Shown here piece by piece: positions 37,154-46,248 of a stretch of 64,000 nucleotides of DNA (within the stretch, counting starts at the first letter, position 1; each line of letters opens with the position of its first letter). This DNA is from an uncultured Gammaproteobacteria bacterium (GTDB lineage: Bacteria > Pseudomonadota > Gammaproteobacteria > UBA4575). The notes under the pieces were generated by a model. It did not search any database, had not been told where the DNA came from, and was given only the letters and a program-made list of their open reading frames with translations. The translations under genes and the position numbers were made by a program. The stretch is taken from positions 709,501 through 773,500 of the forward strand of contig OX638335.1 of NCBI GenBank assembly GCA_951812785.1, read 5' to 3'.

Positions 37154-37921
37154 ATGAAATTAATAGATACTCATTGCCATCTTGATTTTGATGTATTCGA
37201 TCATGATCGTAATGACGTGCTCAAGCGTTCGCGCGAAAATGGTTTGTGTGGATTTGTTATCCCAGCAGTCCAGCAAAGCACCTGGGGCTCGTTGATATCC
37301 CTTTGTGAACAATCAGATGATATGCATTACGCCTTGGGCTTGCACCCTATATTTATTGACAAGCATGAATTGAATCATGTCGGAAGTTTGCGCGACTGCG
37401 TGGCAAATAATCAGCCCATTGCAATTGGCGAGATTGGATTGGATTTTTACGATAAGTCCTTGCAAGCTGAAAAACAGATAGTGCTATTTGAACAACAGCT
37501 GCAATTAGCTTGTGATGTGGGTTTGCCAGTTATTTTGCATGTTCGTAAAGCACATGAAGAAGTGCTGGGGTGTCTCAAGAAGTTTCCTGTCATTGGTGGA
37601 ATTGTGCATGCGTTCAACGGCAGTCTGCAACAGGCTGAACGTTACCAACAAAGCAACTTTAAATTTGGCTTCGGTGGTATGTTGACCTACGAGCGGTCAT
37701 CCAAGCTTAGAAAGTTAGCAACTGAGTTGTCAATCGAATCCATCGTGTTAGAAACAGACTCGCCTGATATGACGGTTGAGCAGTATCAAGGGCAGAGGAA
37801 TAGCCCCGAGTATTTGCCGCATTGTTTGAAATCTTTAGCCGAAGTGAAGGCGATGTCTATGCAGCAAGTCGCACTGCAAACGTCGCTAAATGCTTGCGCA
37901 GCATTAAATTTACACATCTAA
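37154..37921 (+). CDS. TatD family metal-dependent DNase
   Basis: The 255-residue TIM-barrel hydrolase has all metal ligands in place: DTHCHLDFD (residues 5-13), GEIGLDFYD (Glu), VILHVRKAH (His), GIVHAFNGS (His) and VLETDSPDM (Asp). These enzymes are Mg2+-dependent 3'-5' DNases used in repair. The length and motifs fit TatD; which of the paralogues (TatD, YcfH, YjjV) is meant is not certain. YjjV-like is likely because of the short length. Confidence 0.93.
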   Translation: MKLIDTHCHLDFDVFDHDRNDVLKRSRENGLCGFVIPAVQQSTWGSLISLCEQSDDMHYALGLHPIFIDKHELNHVGSLRDCVANNQPIAIGEIGLDFYDKSLQAEKQIVLFEQQLQLACDVGLPVILHVRKAHEEVLGCLKKFPVIGGIVHAFNGSLQQAERYQQSNFKFGFGGMLTYERSSKLRKLATELSIESIVLETDSPDMTVEQYQGQRNSPEYLPHCLKSLAEVKAMSMQQVALQTSLNACAALNLHI

Positions 37922-37927
37922 GTTGAT

Positions 37928-38422
37928 ATGGCTTATCCGCATTATAATCGTTTTACTCAAATGCAGAGAAAGGTGGCGAGCAAGAGTGATTCATTGCCGC
38001 CAATAAGATTTACAAAATTAACAGAGCTGCAACAATTAGTGGCAGAGTTACAGGAACAATTATCACTTGAGAATTTGGAGTTTGTTGAGAGGTCTAGCCA
38101 GCATTTGATTGATGCCATATGTTCACAGCTCAAATTTGCTAGTACGCGCGTACACGTACTGGAAAGGAGACCGCATGATGACTATAGCGAGCTTCATGGT
38201 TTGTATGAGCCAGTAGATGAAACGCGAGCGCGTGCAAGAATTTATGTATGGATGCGCACGGCAAAAAGACAGCAAGTGGTCGCATTTAAAGCTTATTTGC
38301 GAACTGTGATTCATGAGTTATGTCATCATTTAGATTATGAGTATTACCGACTTGATGATTCTCTGCATACAAAAGGCTTCTTTCAACGTGAAGCGACGAT
38401 TGTGAAACAATTGATTGGATGA
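37928..38422 (+). CDS. Putative small zinc metallopeptidase-like protein
   Basis: The 164-residue protein contains TVIHELCHHLDYEYY (about residue 134 on), an HExxHH...E zinc site, and a preceding VYVWMRTAKRQQVVAFKAYL-type helix. Its N-terminal half is helical and charged. Nothing else identifies the family. It follows tatD by 6 bases and precedes msrA by 6, so the three form an operon. Peptidase activity is inferred from the motif only. Confidence 0.7.
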   Translation: MAYPHYNRFTQMQRKVASKSDSLPPIRFTKLTELQQLVAELQEQLSLENLEFVERSSQHLIDAICSQLKFASTRVHVLERRPHDDYSELHGLYEPVDETRARARIYVWMRTAKRQQVVAFKAYLRTVIHELCHHLDYEYYRLDDSLHTKGFFQREATIVKQLIG

Positions 38423-38428
38423 AAATGT

Positions 38429-39058
38429 ATGACCATATTAAATAGCAAAGAAAGAATGCCGACAGAGCAAGAAGCGCTGCGTGGTAGAGATACTCCTATG
38501 CTAATCTCACCGATGCATTACGTGAATGGGAATCTTATTCAGCCACCATTGCCTGATAACATTGAGAAAATCATTTTTGGCTTGGGGTGTTTTTGGGGGA
38601 CTGAGAGAACGTTTTGGCAAGTAGATGGCGTTTATTCTACAGCAGTAGGATATGCCGCAGGTTTTACACCAAATGCCACTTATGAGGAAGTATGTACAGG
38701 GCTGACGGGCCATAATGAAGTAGTATTGGTAATGTTTGATCCCACCAAGATTAGCTTTGAGAAATTGCTGGCGCTATTTTGGGAGTCACATAACCCTACG
38801 CAAGGTATGCGTCAAGGTAACGATAAAGGCACCCAGTATCGATCGGGCATATATGCTTATAGTACACAGCAACTAGGAGCCGCAGAAAAGTCAAAACAAT
38901 TTTATGCAACCAAGTTGAGTGAAGCAGGATATGGGCATATCACTACAGAAATTATGCTTGCCCCTGAGTTTTATTATGCTGAAGATTTCCACCAGCAATA
39001 TTTAGCTAAGAACCCCAGAGGTTACTGTGGTCTTGAAAGGATAGGAATTAAATTTTGA
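38429..39058 (+). CDS. msrA: Peptide methionine sulfoxide reductase A
   Basis: MsrA reduces the S-form of methionine sulfoxide in oxidised proteins. The catalytic Cys lies in [17 protein letters not shown] (about residue 53), and [30 protein letters not shown] and [13 protein letters not shown] follow in order. The 209 residues include the short N-terminal extension seen in the E. coli-like form. Resolving Cys near the C-terminus is in YCGLE. Confidence 0.96.
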   Translation: MTILNSKERMPTEQEALRGRDTPMLISPMHYVNGNLIQPPLPDNIEKIIFGLGCFWGTERTFWQVDGVYSTAVGYAAGFTPNATYEEVCTGLTGHNEVVLVMFDPTKISFEKLLALFWESHNPTQGMRQGNDKGTQYRSGIYAYSTQQLGAAEKSKQFYATKLSEAGYGHITTEIMLAPEFYYAEDFHQQYLAKNPRGYCGLERIGIKF

Positions 39059-39405
39059 AACACTAAATATTTTGCTGGGTGAACCGGGTGAATGATATAA
39101 GAAAAATCAGGTGTGCAAGATAAATAAATGATAGTCTTTAGTGCTAAGGCTTGATAAGTGTTCGACTATTTTAGTTTTTCAATTCTAGAGAATCTATTAT
39201 CTTTAGAAAAATATCTCGAACTCACCGTAGACGTTGTTGAGAGTTAGGAATTGTTTGGGTGCATTTAGCGGAAACTGAACTGTGTACTATCTTTTGCAGT
39301 GCAAATAACATTATGCGCTTGAGCTCAATATAATCGCGAAAATTCTTGTGTGTTAATTGTTAAAGTAACCACTATAGAGTCCATGTTATAGCTTGAGAAA
39401 ACCTT
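39059..39405. other. Non-coding stretch before pdxH
   Basis: No gene, hairpin or repeat is recognised. It probably contains the pdxH promoter, but I cannot place it with confidence. Confidence 0.5.
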
Positions 39406-40059
39406 GTGGATAATAAAGATAATATTTCAGAACAAAGAAAAGATTATAAAGCAAGAAAGTTGACTATGTCAGAGCTTAAGGAAAATCCAATTGAACAATT
39501 TAAATTGTGGCTGGATCAAGCGGTGAATACAGGTATGCCTGAACCGACCGCGATGAATCTTGCGACATATTCTCCACATGATGGCTTGTCTTCGCGCATG
39601 GTATTGCTTAAGAGTGTGTGTGAACGTGGGTTTGTTTTTTACACTAACTACGATAGCCGTAAAGCTCAAGACATTGCTCACTATTCAAATGTTGCGTTGT
39701 GTTTTTGGTGGGGGATGCTAGAACGTCAAGTACGTATAGAGGGAAAAGTGGAAAGAGTGAGTGATCAAGAAAACGACAATTACTTTGCTTCTCGTCCACG
39801 CGGTAGCCAGATTGGCGCAATTGCCTCAAAGCAAAGCTCTGTAATGAATACCTATAAAGAATTGCGAGAGCAGGTAGGCGCCGTAGAGGAGCAATATAAA
39901 GATTTAGTGGTAATACCCCGACCAGGCTTTTGGGGAGGCTATCGTGTGATGTCAACAGCAATTGAATTCTGGCAGGGTAGACCAAGTCGCTTACATGACC
40001 GATTGAAATACAATAAGGAAACTAACGGAGACTGGACTATAGAAAGGCTGTCTCCGTAA
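39406..40059 (+). CDS. pdxH: Pyridoxamine 5'-phosphate oxidase
   Basis: PdxH uses FMN and O2 to make pyridoxal phosphate from pyridoxine or pyridoxamine phosphate. The start is GTG at 39406. The protein has 217 residues, close to the E. coli enzyme. Motifs are GLSSRMVLLKSV, GFVFYTNYDSRKAQDI, CFWWGMLERQVRIEGKVE and SRPRGSQIGAIASKQS. The C-terminal PSRLHDRLKY and WTIERLSP end is complete. An IS copy begins 11 bases after the stop without touching the gene. Confidence 0.96.
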   Translation: MDNKDNISEQRKDYKARKLTMSELKENPIEQFKLWLDQAVNTGMPEPTAMNLATYSPHDGLSSRMVLLKSVCERGFVFYTNYDSRKAQDIAHYSNVALCFWWGMLERQVRIEGKVERVSDQENDNYFASRPRGSQIGAIASKQSSVMNTYKELREQVGAVEEQYKDLVVIPRPGFWGGYRVMSTAIEFWQGRPSRLHDRLKYNKETNGDWTIERLSP

Positions 40060-40069
40060 GTAGATTAGC

Positions 40070-41225
40070 TGTAATAGTTCAGACCCGATCTGACAATTAG
40101 CAATCCACAAGGGTTGCAAAAGCGAGAGTTACCCGTTTTGATAAAGGTGTTGAAATCTTTAAATCAAACCAAAATTGCAGGTAACTCTCATGCTTCATAC
40201 TAACAATCCAATCCTTAAACACAAGGCGGGCTTGCTCAACTTAGCAGAAGAACTGGGCAACGTATCTAGCGCCTGTCAAGTCATGGGGGTGTCGCGAGAC
40301 ACATTCTATCGTTATCAACAGCGGGTTGAAGAAGGTGGCATTGACTCACGGATTGACAAGAGTCGTAGAACAGCCGATGTTAAAAACCGTGTGGATGAAC
40401 CCACAGCACATGCAGGGGTGACGTCAGCGATTGAACAGCCCGCGGTTGGGCAACATCGAAGCAGCAATGAACTGGTGTGTTGATCGCTGGTAGCGGTGTG
40501 CGTTGCGTTTGGCTGCGCCATCATCGAGAGCACTTCAAGAAACGACTCAAAGCACTCGAAGAAGAAATTGCCAAGGAGGGCATTATCTTAAGCGATGCAC
40601 AGATCGCCGCCCTTGAGAAACAGGATGACGAGGCCTGTGGTGAGATTGACACGGCACATCCTGGTGACTTAGGCAGCCAGGATACGTTTTACCTAGGCCA
40701 CCTCAAAGGTGTTGGTCGGCTATACCCGCAAACGTTCGTAGACACCTACAGCAAGATCGCCTTTGCGGCACTCTACACGACTAAGACGCCGATTACCGCC
40801 GCAGACCTACTCTTTGATGAGGTGCTACCGTTTTTTGAAAAGCATGCCTTGCCGATGCTACGTAGTTTAACCGACAGAGGCACAGAATCTTGTGGGCGCG
40901 TGGAGCATCATGACGATCGGTGATACCTGGCCATTAACGACATTGATCACCGCAAACCCATGGCATCTCTGAATGAGTTTTATCAAATTACCTTCAGGAA
41001 AAAACGGTACTCAACCAGGGAGGATTGACAACAAGATCAAGACAACTGGATAGAAACTGATCACAATGAACGCACTCATCAAGGCAACATGGGCGGTGGT
41101 AGCACACCCATGGACAGGTTAATGGATGGTAAATTGATTTGGGCTGAAAAGAATTTAGCTCACATCTAAACTGACAGACTCCTATCAATAACCGGTAACG
41201 GTACGATCAGGTCTGAGCTACTACA
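40070..41225 (+). mobile_element. IS481-type insertion sequence, copy C (defective)
   Basis: 1156 bp with the same inverted ends as copies A and B. It keeps the 24-bp stretch that A and B lack, and misses the 10-bp stretch (as in A) and the 23-bp stretch (as in B). The flanks GATTAGC and GATTAAC match at 6 of 7 positions, a plausible 7-bp target duplication with one later change. It landed in the space between pdxH and a small gene without breaking either. Confidence 0.9.
40190..41169 (+). pseudogene. IS481-type transposase, frameshifted (copy C)
   Basis: The helix-turn-helix part (SSACQVMGVSRDTFYRYQ) breaks at about 40480 where ten bases are missing, as in copy A. The second frame holds SQDTFYLGHLKGVGRLYP and VDTYSKIAFAALYTT, including the first catalytic region intact, then LTDRGTES. 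The frame ends at 40923, and the later CERF segment with the catalytic Glu is deleted. Confidence 0.85.
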
Positions 41226-41227
41226 GA

Positions 41228-41443
41228 TTAACTATAAAGAATATGCCATTCAGGCGCTGGCTTCACTTTATGTGGCCAATAAGTTTTTTCCGCATCGCTT
41301 GCGATTAATTCCTCGCATTTTTTACATGCTTCGCCGTAGGTCATTTGCTCGTCGAACTTACCAGTTTGAAAGTCATACTTATGTTTCCAGGCAATGATAT
41401 AGCCTGTGTCTTCATCGCGTTTGATGAGGTTTTCATTCGTCAT
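41228..41443 (-). CDS. Hypothetical protein, 71 aa
   Basis: The small acidic protein reads MTNENLIKRDEDTGYIIAWK and later YGEACKKCEELIASD. Its stop lies 2 bases from the end of IS copy C, so the insertion just spared it. One CxxC is present. The family is not recognised. Confidence 0.55.
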   Translation of the reverse strand: MTNENLIKRDEDTGYIIAWKHKYDFQTGKFDEQMTYGEACKKCEELIASDAEKTYWPHKVKPAPEWHILYS

Positions 41444-41673
41444 TGAGGTTCCCTTTCGTTCCTTGGACTTCTGCGAATTATAGTTATATTAGTGTTCGCT
41501 AAAAAAGATGGGTCATTTTAGACATCTAACGGCTCTTGTCTAGTATAAATTTCTCAAATGGCATGCTTTATCTAAATTAGCGAAAATCAATAAATTCTAT
41601 ATAAAACAATAGGTTGTCTCATTGTTTGTGGTTAAGGAAAAATTTATCACCGTTAAAAAGATGAAAAAAACAG

Positions 41674-43740
41674 CTATTTGCGCAACTTTAGTACAAACGC
41701 GTACATTAATGCGACCTCTTTGAGGCTATCAAATCGTCCTGATGCGCCGGCATGGCCCGCATCCATATTTGTTTTCAATAAGACGATATTGTTGTCTATT
41801 TTAGATGCTCGCAGTTTTGCGGCCCATTTAGCAGGTTCCCAATAAGTCACTCGAGGATCAATCAGGCCAGCGGTAATTAAAAGGTGCGGATACTCCTGAG
41901 CGAGCACATTGTCATACGGGGAATAACTTTTAATATAGGCGTAATCATCTGATTGAGTAATGGGGTTTCCCCATTCTGGCCACTCAGGAGGTGTTAGGGG
42001 TAGGCTGTCATCGCACATGGTATTAAGCACATCGACAAAAGGGACATCTGCAATGGCAGAATGAAATAGATCGGGTTGTAAATTGATGACTGCACCGATC
42101 AGCATACCGCCTGCTGAGCCACCATGGGCAGTAATATTTCCCCAGGAAGTGTAATTTGTTTCAGCTAAATGTTTTCCTGCTGCAATAAAATCTGTAAAGG
42201 TGTTTTTCTTATTGCTGAGCTTTCCATTGGTGTACCAATCATAACCGAGTTCCATGCCTCCTCGAATATGAGCAATGGCATAGACATAACCACGATTAAC
42301 TAAACTAAATCGGGTGGTGGAAAAACTTGCGGGCATGCTGCTGCCATAAGAGCCGTAACCATAAAGTAATAATGGCGCGCTGCCATCAATACATGTGTCG
42401 TGCTTGTACAGTAGTGAGATGGGAATACATGTACCGTCTTGAGCGCGGGCAAAGATTCGTTTGGTGATATAGTTTTCAGGGTTGTGGCCAGAAGGTACTT
42501 CTTGTTGCTTGCGTAATTCTCGTGTGCGTTGCTGCATGTCGAAATCAAACACCTGGCTAGGTGTAGTCATAGATGTGTATGAGAAACGCAGAGTGGTGGT
42601 GTCAAACTCCAGGCCTGGATCAATGCCTAATTCATAAGCTTCTTCATCAAATTCAATGGCGTATTCGTGTGCATCGGAGTCTAGCGGAGCAACTACAATT
42701 TTCGGTAATCCCTGGATACGCTCATAGCGCACCAGATAGTCTCGGAACATATAGATACCTCTTAATAATGTTCCCTTGGTTGGCAGATAATAATTTTTCC
42801 AATGTTGGCGTTGAGTGTTTTCTAGTGGCGAGCACATTATTTTGTAATCAGCGCATCCATCTGCATTGGTAGTGATGTACCAGGAATCACTATGATCAGT
42901 AATAGAGTATTCAATATCTGTGCAGCGGGCTTGGAATAGAATCGCGGCTTGTTTGGGTTGGTGAGCGTCTAAATAATGAATTTCGCTAGTGGTGTGGTCG
43001 TGTACCGAAATTAAAATAAAGCGATTAGACTCGGTGCGATTCAAGCCAACAAAAAATCCTGAGTCTGTTTCTTGATAAACCAGTTCGTCTTGTTGTGGAG
43101 AAGCATTTAAGCGGTGGCGAAATACTTTATCAGGGCGGTGATTTGAATCTAGTGTGGTGTAGAAAAATGTTTCACTATCCATTGCCCATACAAAGTTGCC
43201 TTGGATGTTGTCGATAGCTTCAGCTAAATATTTACCGCTTTCTAAGTCTAATATATAGAGGGTGTAAAATTCTGAGCCTTTGGTGTCTACACAATAGGCC
43301 AGGTAGCGATGGTTAGGGCTGTGTTCGCATTCCCCTATGTCAAAATAATCATGCTGTTTAGAAAGCTCATTGGCATCAAGCAAAATTTCTTCTTCATCTG
43401 GCTGCTGATAGCGGCAATATAGTGAATGCTCAGCGCCAGTAGTGTAGCGGTCATAATAGTGGTAAATGCCATCTTTACAAGGGACAGAAGAATCATCTTC
43501 TTTGATGCGTGCTTTCATTTCCCCAAATAGTGAGGCTTGTAACTGTTCAGTGTCTTGCATCCAGTCTTGAGTGAATGCATTCTCTTGCTCTAGGTAATCG
43601 CGGATATCTTCACGTAATAAAGAAGGGTCGCGCATTACTTGTTGCCAATTTGGATCGCGTATCCATGCGTATTGGTCGTTTCTTGTGTCACCATGCATAG
43701 TGACTTTGTGAGATATTTTTTGCGCTATCGGTGCTTTCAT
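41674..43740 (-). CDS. ptrB: Oligopeptidase B (S9 family serine peptidase)
   Basis: The 688-residue protein has a seven-bladed propeller domain followed by an alpha/beta hydrolase domain. PtrB cuts short peptides after Lys or Arg in the cytoplasm. The start block is APIAQKISHKVTMHGDTRND, and YAWIRDPNWQQVMRDP follows. The catalytic Ser is in AHGGSAGGMLIGAV (about residue 540), with Asp in TAGLIDPRVTYWEP and His in MDAGHAGASGRFDSL. Length and motifs are complete. It is divergent from the methyltransferase gene, with only 20 bases between starts. Confidence 0.95.
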   Translation of the reverse strand: MKAPIAQKISHKVTMHGDTRNDQYAWIRDPNWQQVMRDPSLLREDIRDYLEQENAFTQDWMQDTEQLQASLFGEMKARIKEDDSSVPCKDGIYHYYDRYTTGAEHSLYCRYQQPDEEEILLDANELSKQHDYFDIGECEHSPNHRYLAYCVDTKGSEFYTLYILDLESGKYLAEAIDNIQGNFVWAMDSETFFYTTLDSNHRPDKVFRHRLNASPQQDELVYQETDSGFFVGLNRTESNRFILISVHDHTTSEIHYLDAHQPKQAAILFQARCTDIEYSITDHSDSWYITTNADGCADYKIMCSPLENTQRQHWKNYYLPTKGTLLRGIYMFRDYLVRYERIQGLPKIVVAPLDSDAHEYAIEFDEEAYELGIDPGLEFDTTTLRFSYTSMTTPSQVFDFDMQQRTRELRKQQEVPSGHNPENYITKRIFARAQDGTCIPISLLYKHDTCIDGSAPLLLYGYGSYGSSMPASFSTTRFSLVNRGYVYAIAHIRGGMELGYDWYTNGKLSNKKNTFTDFIAAGKHLAETNYTSWGNITAHGGSAGGMLIGAVINLQPDLFHSAIADVPFVDVLNTMCDDSLPLTPPEWPEWGNPITQSDDYAYIKSYSPYDNVLAQEYPHLLITAGLIDPRVTYWEPAKWAAKLRASKIDNNIVLLKTNMDAGHAGASGRFDSLKEVALMYAFVLKLRK

Positions 43741-43760
43741 TTGCTGTATATTTTTACGTT

Positions 43761-44423
43761 ATGAGTGTTACTAAATCGCCATTAATAGTGAGTAGTCAAA
43801 CTGCGCCAAATAAGAATCTGGCTAAGTTGGTGCAGAAGTATCAGAATTCTGAGTGGCAAGATTCTATACCTAAGCAAGCGCTAAATGCATTTCAAATGGC
43901 CAATGAATTTGTATCTTCAAATAAAGTGATATTGGATAGTGGCTGTGGAACCGGAGAGAGCAGTTATCATTTGGCGGAAAAATTCCCTGAATATAAAGTA
44001 ATAGGTGTCGACAAATCGACTGAGAGATTGCAACGAAGTCATGTTTATGGCGATCGGCCAGTTAATTTGTTATTTGTTCAGTGTGATTGTGTGCATCTTT
44101 GGGGGCTAATTAAAGAAGCTATGTGGAATATTGAGCGCCATTATTTGTTTTATCTCAACCCCCGGCCAAAGCCTGGGCATTTACAGCGCCGCTGGCATGG
44201 GCATCCGGTATTTCCCACGATAATTGCATTAGGTGGTGTGTTGACTATGCGCACTAATTGGAAAGTGTATGCGCAAGAATTCATGCAAGCATTAGAGATT
44301 AGTTGTTCTGCTGAGGTGATGATGAATGAATTGGTACTTGAAATCGATAATGCGTTTACACCATTTGAACGAAAATATAGGCAAAGCGGGCATCAATTAT
44401 ATGAAGTAGTCATTACCTTGTGA
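43761..44423 (+). CDS. TrmB-like SAM-dependent methyltransferase
   Basis: The start ATG at 43761 gives a 220-residue protein with SAM motif ILDSGCGTGESSYHLAEKFP (about residue 57) and GVDKSTERLQRS. RHYLFYLNPRPKPGHLQRRW matches the 'YxLYPNPxPKxxH' block of tRNA (guanine-N7) methyltransferases. It lacks the canonical TrmB N-terminal RxxRxxPxQ block, so it may be a paralogue with another target. The call to the superfamily is firm, to TrmB itself it is not. Confidence 0.8.
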   Translation: MSVTKSPLIVSSQTAPNKNLAKLVQKYQNSEWQDSIPKQALNAFQMANEFVSSNKVILDSGCGTGESSYHLAEKFPEYKVIGVDKSTERLQRSHVYGDRPVNLLFVQCDCVHLWGLIKEAMWNIERHYLFYLNPRPKPGHLQRRWHGHPVFPTIIALGGVLTMRTNWKVYAQEFMQALEISCSAEVMMNELVLEIDNAFTPFERKYRQSGHQLYEVVITL

Positions 44424-44433
44424 GGTTGTGTCT

Positions 44434-44459
44434 TCCCCGTTACTCCGTTTGCACGGGGA
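44434..44459. terminator. Hairpin between convergent genes
   Basis: TCCCCGT and ACGGGGA form a 7-bp stem around a 12-base loop just after the methyltransferase stop and before the stop of the minus-strand gene at 44502. No long T-run follows. Confidence 0.5.
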
Positions 44460-44501
44460 TGAAAGGGTGTGGGTGGTGAAGGTGTTTAATTGATTGGTAG
44501 A

Positions 44502-44849
44502 TTAACCTTCCGCATCTAACTCTGTCTGCCATTGTGCACGAATCACATTATTAGTAGCAATACTTGCCCCTTTGGGGCCACTGTGACTAATTTGTGCGGC
44601 TTGCGGGCCTAATGCGTATTGGTAGTATTGGATAGCTGCTGCGGCAAATTGTTTGCAAGTGAAGGGGAGTTCGCTGCGCACTTCAAACTCACCATCTTCT
44701 TTGATGAGTTCAATGTCTGCTGTCAAATGGGAATGGAATTGCTGATTAAATTCCACATCAAATAGCACTCTAGTGAGTTGTTTGGGAGGGGTGCTGGCAT
44801 CGACAACATCAGGGAATATTCCATGAAAAACAAATTTGGCTTTACTCAT
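44502..44849 (-). CDS. Hypothetical protein, 115 aa
   Basis: The product reads MSKAKFVFHGIFPDVVDAST, then VLFDVEFNQQFHSHLTADI and ALGPQAAQISHSGPKGASIA. It is soluble with no known motif. The style suggests a beta-rich cytoplasmic protein. Family not recognised; the clean start and good composition support a real gene. Confidence 0.6.
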   Translation of the reverse strand: MSKAKFVFHGIFPDVVDASTPPKQLTRVLFDVEFNQQFHSHLTADIELIKEDGEFEVRSELPFTCKQFAAAAIQYYQYALGPQAAQISHSGPKGASIATNNVIRAQWQTELDAEG

Positions 44850-44912
44850 TGTATATTGTCCATCAAGCCCGCATATTGTTTAGTATATAAAACTCTCACG
44901 AAAGTGTTAGCA

Positions 44913-45134
44913 ATGGAATACAGATTAGATACAAATGTCGCTAAATTTGAGATACATCAAGAACCTCACGGCTTGTGGGATTTATGGGTGGATGGAATGC
45001 CAACATTGACGTTTCAATCTCCTGAAGAGGCTGCGCGTTCTGTCTACAATAAGCGTACTGGGTATGTCATATGGGATCAATTAGAGGAGCATAATGCCCC
45101 CGAGAATATTGATGGCTGGACTAAACACGAGTAG
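44913..45134 (+). CDS. Hypothetical protein, 73 aa
   Basis: The ATG at 44913 is preferred over the longer open frame because that frame enters the divergent gene. The protein reads LWDLWVDGMPTLTFQSPEEA and later GYVIWDQLEEHNAPEN. It is acidic and soluble, with no known domain. It lies 8 bases upstream of greB and may be co-transcribed with it. Confidence 0.6.
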   Translation: MEYRLDTNVAKFEIHQEPHGLWDLWVDGMPTLTFQSPEEAARSVYNKRTGYVIWDQLEEHNAPENIDGWTKHE

Positions 45135-45142
45135 AAAATATT

Positions 45143-45639
45143 ATGGGTCGATACCGCCCTCCTGCGCCTGCTAAATCCAAATACATCACAGTCGCAGGTA
45201 AAGACCGGCTTCAAAAAGAACATGATTATTTGTGGAAGGTAAAGCGTCCAAAGGTGACGCGCTCAGTGCAAGAGGCTGCTGCTCAAGGAGATCGTTCTGA
45301 AATGCTGAATATATCTATGGAAAAAAGCAGCTGCGTGAAATTGATTATCGCGTACGGTATTTACAAAAACGTTTAGGCGATATTACGGCTGTTGATAGCG
45401 CTCCTAGCGACCCCGAGTGTGTCTATTTTGGTGCTTGGGTGACGCTAGAAAATGAGCAGGGTGAGCAGTTGGAATACCGTATTGTTGGTCCGGATGAGTT
45501 TGATGATGCGTCAGAATATATCAGCATGGACTCTCCGCTTGCGCGTGCGTTAATGAAAAAGCGCGTAGATGATGAGGTTTCTGTAAGTTTGCCCAGCGGA
45601 ACTCAGGTCTATTGTATAATAGCCATTAGATATGCATAA
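45143..45639 (+). pseudogene. greB: Transcription elongation factor GreB, one-base frameshift
   Basis: GreB rescues backtracked RNA polymerase by stimulating transcript cleavage. The first frame reads RLQKEHDYLWKVKRPKVTRS and [12 protein letters not shown], part of the coiled-coil arm whose acidic tip is essential. There GAAAATGCTGAA has become GAAATGCTGAA at about 45300, losing one A. The other frame then continues [20 protein letters not shown] to the normal C-terminal domain and [10 protein letters not shown]. Adding one A restores a full 165-residue GreB. A homopolymer error is as likely as a true lesion. Confidence 0.9.
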
Positions 45640-45661
45640 AACCATGTAGAGAGCGTAGATA

Positions 45662-46141
45662 ATGAAACCGAATGTGATTGCTGTTTTGTTAATAACAACG
45701 AGTGTGTTAACTATCGAGGTGCAAGCACAGCAACTTTATAAGTGGGTTGATGCTCAAGGCGTTACGCATTATTCAGAAGCATTGCCGAGTCAGAATGTTG
45801 ATCATGCCGCATTTGAGTTTACTAAAGATTACCAAGTGACTAATCCGCAAGATGATTATTACTCGATCCAAAGTCAATTAAAGCGATTGCAACAACGACG
45901 TTCTCAGCAGCGTGTTGAAAAGCAATAAGCCGAGGAAGCAAGAGCGGCCAAGCAACAAACACCCGAAATTATTTATCTGCAGGCTAATGAGCCGGAGTCT
46001 AACTATTATTTGCCTGGGTATTATCCAAAGCAAGCCTATTATCAGAATCATCAAAAAACCTACATAGAAAAGCCTCGGTCTGGTATTTCTCAAAAAGTAA
46101 AAGTGAATCGTTCTGGCGCGGTATTTTCAGCATCCCGCTAA
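45662..46141 (+). pseudogene. DUF4124 domain protein with an in-frame TAA
   Basis: A signal peptide (about residues 1-22) is followed by QQLYKWVDAQGVTHYSEALP, the DUF4124 signature, and a Gln/Arg-rich helix ending in VEKQ. A TAA stops the frame at 45926. The same frame continues AEEARAAKQQTPEIIYLQAN and NYYLPGYYPKQAYYQNHQK to a stop at 46141. One base change (CAA to TAA) is enough. The N-terminal domain may still be made. It is a periplasmic protein of unknown role. Confidence 0.7.
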
Positions 46142-46248
46142 AGTAGTCATTATATAGCATCTAAACTTCATGCAAGTGTGGGTTTAGTTAGCCCATTGTT
46201 TTTGCTAATGTACACCGCCTCTCGTTTATACAACTCAGGATACGCTGC

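Noticed and set aside
44430-44465. TTCCCCGT...ACGGGGATGAAA looks like a type I-E CRISPR repeat.
   Set aside because: There is only one unit, the stem is asymmetric, no spacer-repeat periodicity follows and no cas gene is near. A hairpin between convergent genes is simpler.
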